Assembly: GCA_947564495.1 (NCBI GenBank)
Contig: CANOCD010000021.1
Span: 1 to 10,895, forward strand
Direction: 5' to 3'
DNA length: 10,895 nucleotides
Origin: an uncultured Angelakisella sp.
Lineage (GTDB): Bacteria > Bacillota > Clostridia > Oscillospirales > Ruminococcaceae
The position numbers were made by a program, and so were the translations under genes. Numbering within the stretch: the first letter of the stretch is position 1; every line of letters starts with the position of its first letter. Positions 4,308 through 10,895 of this stretch are shown here, one piece after another. The notes below the pieces were generated by a model, which was not told where the DNA came from, made no database searches, and saw only the letters and a list, made by a program, of their open reading frames with translations.

Positions 4308-6680
4308 TTATTCGCCCAGCAGGGTGCGGCGGACAAGGGCCTTGGCCACGTCGATCTTATACTGGTTGCGGTCCAGGGGGATGGCTCCCTCCAGGCAGAG
4401 GTCGGCGGCCCTGGCGGCGGTCTCGGCGTCCAGCTTCTTGCCAACAAGGTAGGCCCCGGCGGCTTCGCACTTCCGGGCGGTGGGAGCGACGGCCCCCAGC
4501 ACCAGGCTGGCGTCGGTGATCACGCCGGCCTCGTCCTTATGGACGACGCTGGCTACCGCCACCACGGCAAAGTCGATGGCGTTGCGGATGCGGAACTTGT
4601 TGTACCGGGCCTCGGTCCCGGGCTTCACCTTGGGGACCACGATCTCGGTCACCACCTCGCCGGGGTGGAGGACGGTCTGGATCTTGGCGTAGGTGCCGAA
4701 GAACTCCTTGGCCGGGACCACCCGCTGGTTGGTGACGACCTTGGCGTCGTAGGCGTAGAGCATATTGGCCATGTCGCTGGGGTTGACAGCCAGACAGCCG
4801 CAGTTGAAGCACCGGGCGGCCTCCTTGCAGGCCAGTTCCTGAGTGATGCCCCCCAGGTCCTCGCTGTCGATGGTCCGCTGGGCCTCGGGCAGTTCGGGCT
4901 GCTTCACCGCGTCCTTCATCCCGGTGCACCCGGCGCAGAAGCTGAGGGCGGTGCGGGGGGGACGGCTGATGGTGGCCTGCTGCACCGGCAGAAGGCCGCC
5001 CTTGTTGTACTCGTTGATGGAGATGGCGGTGGTCTTGCCGTAGGCGATGGCCTTGATGACGGTGGCGGGGCCGTAGACGGCGTCGCCGGTGGCGAACACG
5101 CCGGCCACCGAGGTCATCTGGTCGTCGTTGGCGGCAAGGCGGCCCCGGACCGTCTCAAACTGATAGGCCCCTTCCAGGAAGCCGAGGTCGCTCTGCTGGC
5201 CCACGGCCATGAAGATGACGTCGGCGTCCAGGGTGATGGCCTCCCCGTCGTCGTAGAGGGGGGAGAAGGCGCCCTTCTCGTCCCGGGTGCGGGTGCAGCG
5301 GCGGAAGGTGATGCCGGTGACCTTGCCGTCCTTGTGGAGGACCTCCTTGGGGCCCCAGGCGTTGAGGATCTCCACGTCCTCCTGGAGGGCCCGGTCGATC
5401 TCCTCCTGGTTGGCGGGCATCTCCTCCCGGGTCTCCAGGCAGAGCATGGTGACCTTGGCGGAGCCCAGGCGCTTGGCGGTGACGGCCACGTCCATGGCCA
5501 CGTTGCCGCCGCCCACCACCACCACGTTGGCGCCGGGGCGGTCGTGGATGTAGTGGTTGACCTCGGTGAGGAAGTCCAGACCGAAGCGGGTCAGTTCCTC
5601 CCCGGCCAGGCCGATGAGGGGGCGCTTCCAGGTGCCGGTGTCCAGCATGGTGCTGTCGTTCTGGGCGATGATGTCGTCCAGCTTCACGTCGGCGCCCACG
5701 TTGGTCTTGCAGCGGATGACGACCCCCATCTTCTCCAGGGCGGAAACAAAGCGGCGGACGATCTCCTTGGGCAGGCGGTAGGCGGGGATGGCGTAGGTCA
5801 GGCAGCCGCCGGCCTCCTCCTGGCGCTCGTAGATGGTGACGGCGTAGCCGGCCTGGCGCAGGTAGAAGGCGGTGGTGAGACCGGCAGGGCCGGAACCGAT
5901 GATGGCGATCTTTTTGCCGTTCTCCTTGCCGGGGGCCACCATAAAGCGGTCGGCGTTGTCCAGGATGTAGTCGCCGATGGTCCGCTCCACGGCGCCCACG
6001 TTGAGGCTCTCGTCATACTGGCCCCGGTTGCAGTCCTCCATGCAGAAGTGGGCGCAGACCCGGCTGGTGATGGCGGGCATGGGGTTGACCTCCATGAGGA
6101 TGCGGGCGGCGGCGTCCATGTCCCCCTCCCGGAGCTTCTCCATGTAGGCGGAGATGTCGGTGTGGGCGGGGCACTTGCCGGTGCAGGGGGTCACCGAGAC
6201 TTTGGCGGCGCCGAAGATGGAGTGGTACCGGTTCTCCCCCATCATGGCGGAGCAGAGGACCCCTTCCTTCCGGGCGCAGTCGATACGGCCGCCGATGGAA
6301 TCGGGGTAGCGGTAGTACCAGCACCGGACGTCCTGGCAGATGTTGCCCCCCACCGTGGCGGTGGAGCGCAGGTTGGGGGTGGCCACCGAGTAGGCGGCGT
6401 CGCTAAGGGCGGCCCAGCCCTCTTTCACCGTCTCGCTCCGGGCGATGTCGGCCAGGGTGGCCATGGCCCCCAGGTGGAGCCCGTCCTCCTTGACCTCGAT
6501 GCGGTCCAGCCCGGGGATACCCTTGAGGGAGACCACCGTCTCGGGGTAGACGGGGAGCAGCTTTTCTTTGAGAACGCCGGTGAGGTCGGTCCCCCCGGCG
6601 CAGAGGACGGCGCTGCCCGTTTTCAGCAGACGGGAGGCCTCCTCGACGCTTGCCGCGGATTCATACGCAAAATGCTTCAT
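4308..6680 (-). CDS. XdhB-type FAD subunit with a GltD-like oxidoreductase inserted inside it
   Basis: The protein has 790 residues, against about 290 for ordinary XdhB/CoxM subunits. Residues 1-160 are the first part of a molybdopterin-dehydrogenase FAD domain: AGGTDL (28-33), TVGGNI (109-114), then Cys120, Cys135 and Cys143 spaced like the extra [4Fe-4S] loop of 4-hydroxybenzoyl-CoA reductase beta. Residues about 161-628 are a GltD-like insert: Cys166/170 and Cys209/213/217, a first dinucleotide site IAIIGSGPAGL (258-268), a second VVVGGGNVAMD (387-397), the FAD motif ATGDA (530-534), and EAARCFNCGC (620-629). The FAD domain resumes at LAVNPSDMA (630-638) and ends in a CO-dehydrogenase flavoprotein C-terminal domain (about 690-790). 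It would pass electrons from the catalytic subunit to NAD(P) or another acceptor. It starts one base after the upstream stop codon, with GGAGGAGGAG inside that gene's end. Confidence 0.88.
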   Translation of the reverse strand: MKHFAYESAASVEEASRLLKTGSAVLCAGGTDLTGVLKEKLLPVYPETVVSLKGIPGLDRIEVKEDGLHLGAMATLADIARSETVKEGWAALSDAAYSVATPNLRSTATVGGNICQDVRCWYYRYPDSIGGRIDCARKEGVLCSAMMGENRYHSIFGAAKVSVTPCTGKCPAHTDISAYMEKLREGDMDAAARILMEVNPMPAITSRVCAHFCMEDCNRGQYDESLNVGAVERTIGDYILDNADRFMVAPGKENGKKIAIIGSGPAGLTTAFYLRQAGYAVTIYERQEEAGGCLTYAIPAYRLPKEIVRRFVSALEKMGVVIRCKTNVGADVKLDDIIAQNDSTMLDTGTWKRPLIGLAGEELTRFGLDFLTEVNHYIHDRPGANVVVVGGGNVAMDVAVTAKRLGSAKVTMLCLETREEMPANQEEIDRALQEDVEILNAWGPKEVLHKDGKVTGITFRRCTRTRDEKGAFSPLYDDGEAITLDADVIFMAVGQQSDLGFLEGAYQFETVRGRLAANDDQMTSVAGVFATGDAVYGPATVIKAIAYGKTTAISINEYNKGGLLPVQQATISRPPRTALSFCAGCTGMKDAVKQPELPEAQRTIDSEDLGGITQELACKEAARCFNCGCLAVNPSDMANMLYAYDAKVVTNQRVVPAKEFFGTYAKIQTVLHPGEVVTEIVVPKVKPGTEARYNKFRIRNAIDFAVVAVASVVHKDEAGVITDASLVLGAVAPTARKCEAAGAYLVGKKLDAETAARAADLCLEGAIPLDRNQYKIDVAKALVRRTLLGE

Positions 6681-6681
6681 C

Positions 6682-8982
6682 TTATTTCTCCTCCTCCTTA
6701 GCTTTCAGCGCCGCCAACACACGGGCAGGTGTGAAGGGGAAATCGTCCAGCCAGACGCCGGTGGCGTTGTACACCGCCATCCGGATGGCCGGGCCGCCGG
6801 GGGCCAGCAGGGGCTCGCCCACGCCGTTGGCGCCAAAGGGATAGGGGGTGTCCTTGCCCCGGTTGGTCTCCAGGACCAGGTGGTCGTGCTTGACCACCTC
6901 GTTGAAGGACCGGGTCTTGTAATCGATGTTGGAGGGGTTGAGGACCCGGTAGTCATGCTCGTCCCAAATGGTCTCCTCCATCAGGGCCAGGTCGACCCCG
7001 GCGTAGAAGGACTGGACCTGGTTCCGCAGGGGCAGGGGGTTGACGATGACGCCGGCGTCGGAGCCGCCGAAGTGATCCACCAGCCGGATGGTGCCCAGCT
7101 CGGTGTCCACCTCCACCTCGATGACCTGGAGGTGGGTGATGGTGCTGTTTTCCACGCCATTGTGGTGCCCCACCCCGGTGAGGGAATCCACCTTGCCGAT
7201 GAGGGCCGGGAAGAGGGGGAACACCTTTTCGGGGTCGGAGAGCTGGTAGACCTTGCCGTTCTTCAGCCCCAGGTCGCTGGCGGGGATGCCGTGGCGCTTT
7301 TCGCAGATCTCAAAGAGCTGGCGCTTGACGTCCTGGGCGGCCTTCAGGGCGCAGATGCCGCCGCAGTAGGTGGAACGGGAGCCGGTGGAGCCGAAGTCGG
7401 CGGGGTTGGAGGCGGTGTCCACGGCGGACATCTTCACCGACTCGATGGGCATATCCAGCTCCTCGGCCACGACCTTCTGCATGATGTCCCGGATGCCGGA
7501 GCCGAACTCCGCCATACAGGTGGAGACAAAGACGGCGCCCAGGCCGGTGATGGTGACGGTGGCGCTGGAGGTCTTGCCGCCGGTGTCGGCGTGGCCCGCG
7601 GCGCTGACCCCCAGGCCCCGGCGCTTCTTGCCGTCGGGGGAGACCCAGGTGGGCTTGCCCCAGCCGACCCAGCGGTCGGACCAATGGCAGGCTTTGGCGG
7701 TCTCACGGACCAGGTTCTGCCAGTCGGAGGACTGGTTCCTCTGCCAGGGGTGGGCGGGGGCGCAGGCGTTGTGGAACTCCTCGTTCAGCCCCAGCACGTT
7801 CTTTTCCAGGTAGACCATGGGGTCCAGGTCCAGCTTCTGGCAGGCTTCAAAGATGGCCTTGGTCAGGAGGTTGCTGGATTCCAGGTAGCCGTAGCCCCGG
7901 AAGGAGCCGGAGGGCACGTGGTTGGTGACCACCACCTTGGCGTCGAACCGCTTGTTGTTGGTCTTGCAGAGGATGGGCAGGGAGTTGGTGCCCACGGCCA
8001 GCATGAACTCCTGGGTGGAGGCGGTGGCCCCGGCGTCGGCGATCTGGGTCATCTCGATGGCGGTGACGGTGCCGTCCTTCTTCATCCCCAGCTTGACGTG
8101 GCCCTTGGTGATCATCCGGGTCTGGTGGGCGGCGAAATGCTCCTCTTTGCTGTAGGCGTAAAGGACGGGGCAGTTGGCGAACCGGGCCATGAGGGCGGTA
8201 AAGACCAGGCAGTGGACGTTGCCGCTGTACAGCTTGGACCCGAAGGAGCCGCCCACGGCGCCCACCAGGAGGCGGACGTTCTCATAGGGCAGGTTCAGGG
8301 AGGAGGCCACGTTCTGGTGGCAGTAGGCGGGGGCGGCGGCGGAGGCGATGAAGGTGGCCACGCCGTTGTCCCACCAGGCGATGGTGGTGGGGGGCTCCAG
8401 GGGCAGGGGGTTCTGGCCGCTGGTCAGCTCGGAGTCCACCTCCACCACCAGGTCGGCCTCGGCGAAGCCTGCGTCGGGGTCCCCCACCTCGAAGCTCAGG
8501 TTGTTCTTATAGGGGACGACGTTGCCGGGGAACTCCTTGTAAAGCTGGGGAGCGCCGGGCTTCATCGCCTCGTCGATGGTGTAGACGGGCTCCAGGACCT
8601 CGTACTCCACCTTGATCTTCTCCATGGCCTCCATGGCCAGGTCCTCGGTATCGGCCACCACCAGGGCGACGGCGTCCCCCAGGTAGCGGACGTACTCGTC
8701 CAGGATGTTGGGGTGGCGGGGCGGGGTGAAGCCGTTGTTGATGCTGATGCCCTCCCCGGCGATGTCCTGCCAGGTGACGACGCAGGCCACCCCGTCCATG
8801 GCCAGGGCTTCGGACTTATCCACGCTGACCACCCGGGCGAAGGAGTGGGGGGAGCGGAGGATCTTGCCGTACTTCATTCCCGGGACCTTGTTGTCGGCGA
8901 CATACATCGCCTTGCCGGTGACGATGTCGCTGCCCAGGATACGGGGGGTCTCACGGCCGATGTGCCGGAACTGCTCTTTCAT
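6682..8982 (-). CDS. Molybdopterin-binding catalytic subunit of a xanthine dehydrogenase-family hydroxylase
   Basis: The protein has 766 residues, normal for separate XdhA/CoxL/HcrA-type large subunits. It follows AAGGAGG inside the end of the previous gene, with a 4-bp start/stop overlap (8979-8982). The N-terminal a/b hammerhead domain (about 12-130) begins GRETPRILGSDIVTGKA. The cofactor-binding domain has GGSFGSK (244-250), GSFRGYG (359-365), EFGSG (492-496), GSTGSRST (531-538) and GVGEPLL (720-726), where Glu723 matches the family's catalytic glutamate. The usual family motif ExGQG reads EFGSG, so the Gln that contacts the pterin is Ser495. These enzymes insert oxygen from water at carbon in purines, N-heterocycles, aldehydes or aromatic thioesters. 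The substrate is not identifiable from motifs. It could also belong to the selenium-dependent branch of the family, but no selenium genes are in the window. Confidence 0.92.
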   Translation of the reverse strand: MKEQFRHIGRETPRILGSDIVTGKAMYVADNKVPGMKYGKILRSPHSFARVVSVDKSEALAMDGVACVVTWQDIAGEGISINNGFTPPRHPNILDEYVRYLGDAVALVVADTEDLAMEAMEKIKVEYEVLEPVYTIDEAMKPGAPQLYKEFPGNVVPYKNNLSFEVGDPDAGFAEADLVVEVDSELTSGQNPLPLEPPTTIAWWDNGVATFIASAAAPAYCHQNVASSLNLPYENVRLLVGAVGGSFGSKLYSGNVHCLVFTALMARFANCPVLYAYSKEEHFAAHQTRMITKGHVKLGMKKDGTVTAIEMTQIADAGATASTQEFMLAVGTNSLPILCKTNNKRFDAKVVVTNHVPSGSFRGYGYLESSNLLTKAIFEACQKLDLDPMVYLEKNVLGLNEEFHNACAPAHPWQRNQSSDWQNLVRETAKACHWSDRWVGWGKPTWVSPDGKKRRGLGVSAAGHADTGGKTSSATVTITGLGAVFVSTCMAEFGSGIRDIMQKVVAEELDMPIESVKMSAVDTASNPADFGSTGSRSTYCGGICALKAAQDVKRQLFEICEKRHGIPASDLGLKNGKVYQLSDPEKVFPLFPALIGKVDSLTGVGHHNGVENSTITHLQVIEVEVDTELGTIRLVDHFGGSDAGVIVNPLPLRNQVQSFYAGVDLALMEETIWDEHDYRVLNPSNIDYKTRSFNEVVKHDHLVLETNRGKDTPYPFGANGVGEPLLAPGGPAIRMAVYNATGVWLDDFPFTPARVLAALKAKEEEK

Positions 8983-9497
8983 TTGCTTTCCTCCTTCCGC
9001 TGCTCAACATAGGCCATAATGGATTCCACCGCCGTGTAATGGGTGCCGCAGCGGCAGTAGTTGCCGGAAAGGGCCTCCCGCACCTCGGTCTCGGTGGGGC
9101 AGGGGTTCTTGTCCAGCAGGGCCTGGGCGGTCATGATGATGCCGGGGATGCAGAAGCCGCACTGGTAGCCGCAGTTGTCCACAAAGGCTTGCTGCAAGCC
9201 GCTGAGTTTGCCGGTGGCGGCGTCGGCCAGGCCCTCGATGGTGGTGATCTCCCCGCCGTCGCAGTCCATGGTGAGCATCATGCAGGAGGTGACGGGCTTG
9301 CCGTTGAGGATGACGGTGCAGGCCCCGCAGGCCCCCTGGTCACACCCCAGCTTGACCCCGGTGAAGCCCAGGCGGTCCCGCAGGGTGTGGACCAGGGTCT
9401 CGCTTTCCGGCATCTCGTCCCGGCCCTCGCCCACGTTGAAGTCGTAGGCTCGGCCATTGACGGTGAGCGTGATGGTCTTTACCTGTTTTAATTTCAT
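8979..9497 (-). CDS. [2Fe-2S] small subunit of the molybdenum hydroxylase
   Basis: The protein has 172 residues, the usual size of separate XdhC/CoxS/HcrC-type subunits. The plant-ferredoxin-like N-domain carries the distal cluster ligands Cys52, Cys57, Cys60 (CDQGACGAC) and Cys72. The four-helix C-domain carries the proximal cluster ligands Cys113 and Cys116 (CGFC) and Cys148 and Cys150 (CRC). All eight ligands are present. It relays electrons from the molybdenum site to the FAD subunit. About 20 extra residues lie between the first strand and the first ligand loop (GEGRDEMPESE), compared with the shortest homologues. The ribosome site AAAGGGG is weaker than those of the other genes in the operon. 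Confidence 0.95.
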   Translation of the reverse strand: MKLKQVKTITLTVNGRAYDFNVGEGRDEMPESETLVHTLRDRLGFTGVKLGCDQGACGACTVILNGKPVTSCMMLTMDCDGGEITTIEGLADAATGKLSGLQQAFVDNCGYQCGFCIPGIIMTAQALLDKNPCPTETEVREALSGNYCRCGTHYTAVESIMAYVEQRKEESK

Positions 9498-9540
9498 ATC
9501 TCTTCCCCTTTCTGATCTGTTTCAGAGTCCGCCCCGTGTC

Positions 9541-9578
9541 CCCCGGCCCGCCGGAAAAGACCGGTCCCGGCGCCGGGG
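9541..9578 (-). other. Long GC-only stem-loop in the leader of the [2Fe-2S] gene
   Basis: In the mRNA sense, CCCCGGCGCCGG (9567-9578) pairs with CCGGC-GCCGGGG (9541-9554, with a 2-base GG bulge) around a 12-base loop. That gives 12 G-C pairs. It fills most of the 129-bp gap between the transporter and the enzyme genes, with no T-run after it, so it is not a standard terminator. It may set relative expression of transporter and enzyme by RNA processing or pausing. No convincing promoter was seen in the same gap. Confidence 0.5.
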
Positions 9579-9626
9579 AGCGTGAAGCGGGCTCTCAGGT
9601 TACACCTGCAAAATTGGGAACAACGG

Positions 9627-10814
9627 TCACTTGCGGGCGGCCCGGAAGGCGCAGCCGATGAGAACGCCCAGGAAGCAGACGCCGGCGAAGAAGCTCCAGA
9701 CCACGGTGTAGCTGCTGCCGCTGTCGATGATGCCGCCCACGATGACCGGCTGGACCAGGCTGGCGGACTGGAAGATAAGGTTCTGGATGGAGATGGCGGT
9801 GGCGCTGTACTGGTCACCGGCCCGCATGGAGGCTAGGGTGGTGTAGTGGGTGGAGGGGAAGTAGGCGAAGGCGCCGAAGAGGATACCCACAAGGATAAGG
9901 GCCATATAGCCGCCCATCAGGCCGAAAACCAGGGAGGAAACGCCCATGAGGCCCAGGGTGATCAGGAGAAACTTCTTGTGGTCCATCCCCAGGGAGTTGG
10001 CCACCTTGCCGGAGAAGCAGGAGGCGATGATCCCGGCGATGGAGAAGGCGGAGACGATCATGCCGCCCTGGGTGCCGGAAAGGCCCATGGACTGGGCGAA
10101 CTTGTTGCCCCAGGTGGAAAAGCCGTTGTTGACGAACATGAACATAAAGCCGCTGAGGGCCAGGATGATCTGCTGGGGGTCCTGGAAGAAAGCCTTGACC
10201 CCTTCCAGCAGGCCGGCCTTCCCGGCGGGGGCGGGGGCCTTGGGGGCGGGCTTTACAAAGAAGAAGAGGCAGAGGACCACCAGGACGGCGAAGAGGCTGA
10301 CATAGGCGAAGGTGCCCCGCCAGCCCACCACCGTCATCAGGCGGGGGGCGATCTGGTTGGCCAGAAGGATGCCGATGGGCGGGGAGGCCAGAAGGATGCC
10401 CATGCCGGTGGCCCGCTCCTGGGGAGCGAAGTTCGCCACCACGATCTTGGAGCAGCTGGACATGATGACACCGGAGCAGAGCCCGTTCACCACCCGGACC
10501 ACCAGGCCCACCGAATAGTTGGGGATGACGCTCATCAGGGCGGTGCAGACGCCCCCCAGGATGGTGGAGACGATGAGGATGTACTTGGGCTGGAGTTTAT
10601 CCGCCATGATGCCCCCGGGGATCTGGGTGATGCAGTACCCGGCAAAGAAAGCGGACATATACAGGCCGGCCTGGGTGGCGCTGATGGAGAACTCCCCCAT
10701 CACCGTGTTCATCAGCGGCGCCCAGGTGAAGCGGCTGAGGAAGGTGAAGGTGAAGGCCAGGGTGGCCGCCAGCAGCGCGAGCCACCGGCTGTTGTTCTTG
10801 GTTTCTGCGGACAT
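9627..10814 (-). CDS. MFS transporter, possibly anion:cation symporter type
   Basis: The protein has 395 residues and twelve predicted membrane helices in two halves. The start at 10814 follows AAGGAGGG; an upstream in-frame ATG at 10856 directly abuts a TGA in another frame and has a poorer ribosome site. The first inter-helix loop has GGIMADKLQPKY, an MFS motif A variant (G-x-x-x-D). The central cytoplasmic loop is Ala/Pro-rich (KPAPKAPAPAGKAG). Helix 1 resembles organic-anion symporters of the ACS type, but this is a loose similarity. As the first gene ahead of the hydroxylase genes, it most likely imports the hydroxylase substrate or exports a product. Which one is not readable from the sequence. 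Confidence 0.85.
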   Translation of the reverse strand: MSAETKNNSRWLALLAATLAFTFTFLSRFTWAPLMNTVMGEFSISATQAGLYMSAFFAGYCITQIPGGIMADKLQPKYILIVSTILGGVCTALMSVIPNYSVGLVVRVVNGLCSGVIMSSCSKIVVANFAPQERATGMGILLASPPIGILLANQIAPRLMTVVGWRGTFAYVSLFAVLVVLCLFFFVKPAPKAPAPAGKAGLLEGVKAFFQDPQQIILALSGFMFMFVNNGFSTWGNKFAQSMGLSGTQGGMIVSAFSIAGIIASCFSGKVANSLGMDHKKFLLITLGLMGVSSLVFGLMGGYMALILVGILFGAFAYFPSTHYTTLASMRAGDQYSATAISIQNLIFQSASLVQPVIVGGIIDSGSSYTVVWSFFAGVCFLGVLIGCAFRAARK

Positions 10815-10895
10815 TGGGATGATCCCTCCTTCTGATTTGAGCGGGGTGTCCTCCATTCAGGGAACCCTCAAAGAAGTCGGCACCTGGAATGAGCC

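Noticed and set aside
6682..8982. Selenocysteine or frameshift in the catalytic subunit
   Set aside because: The frame is open from start to stop with no in-frame TGA. Selenium in related clostridial hydroxylases is a labile ligand and not an encoded residue.
4224..9012. Two very long plus-strand open frames (over 800 codons each, 4224-6701 and 6568-9012) opposite the FAD and catalytic subunits
   Set aside because: They lie wholly antisense to well-supported enzyme genes and their products are Gly/Val/His/Asp-rich repeats with no domain. GC-rich codon choice on the minus strand removes stops from the antisense frame.
9846..10835. Plus-strand 329-codon frame opposite the MFS transporter
   Set aside because: Gly/His/Asp-rich antisense shadow without recognisable domains.
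10815..10895. Possible end of an upstream minus-strand gene (a TGA at 10857-10859 directly abuts an ATG) and a longer MFS start at 10856
   Set aside because: Only about 12 codons are visible before the TGA, with no recognisable C-terminus. The MFS start at 10814 has the better ribosome site. No clear promoter is seen in these 81 bases.
1..10895. tRNA, rRNA, CRISPR array, insertion sequence or prophage genes
   Set aside because: No repeat-spacer pattern, transposase, integrase or RNA-gene cloverleaf was recognised on either strand.

Overview
The window reads as chromosomal DNA of a GC-rich, gut-type Clostridia. An Oscillospiraceae close to Flavonifractor, Pseudoflavonifractor or Intestinimonas is my best guess. 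The reasons are strong AGGAGG-type ribosome sites, very GC-rich third codon positions, a DUF4364-type regulator and a clostridial-style three-subunit molybdenum hydroxylase. This placement is inference; there is no rRNA or other marker gene in the window.

Left third (1-2650): a mixed set of small genes. A minus-strand gene runs off the left edge, with only its first 17 codons visible. Its well-formed promoter overlaps the stop codon of a TVP38/DedA-like membrane protein gene. That gene diverges, across a 186-bp intergenic region with an extended -10 promoter and a 12-bp palindrome, from a plus-strand pair: a DUF4364-type winged-helix protein and a four-helix membrane protein. A separate XRE regulator with a hydrophobic tail follows. 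A strong bidirectional terminator (2592-2646) separates these genes from the next block.

Right three quarters (10814 down to 2650, minus strand): a molybdenum-hydroxylase locus. In transcription order it holds an MFS transporter, a [2Fe-2S] subunit, a molybdopterin-binding catalytic subunit, an unusual FAD subunit, an IscU/NifU-like Fe-S scaffold, and a MobA-like domain fused to a ModE-type DNA-binding domain. The three enzyme genes are tightly coupled (4-bp overlap, then a 1-nt gap). The likely plan is that the transporter moves the substrate or product and the catalytic subunit hydroxylates an N-heterocyclic, aldehyde or aromatic substrate with water. Electrons would leave through two [2Fe-2S] clusters to the FAD subunit. 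The scaffold would serve Fe-S supply, and the MobA/ModE fusion cofactor handling or regulation. The substrate cannot be read from the sequence.

The most striking items are two. The FAD subunit has a whole GltD-like (NAD(P)H, FAD, Fe-S) oxidoreductase inserted inside its XdhB-type FAD domain. The MobA-like domain has lost its nucleotide-binding Arg and Lys signature while staying fused to a ModE-type helix-turn-helix. Large GC-rich stem-loops lie in the two wider gaps flanking the enzyme genes. A 43-residue plus-strand membrane microprotein may be encoded opposite the operon.
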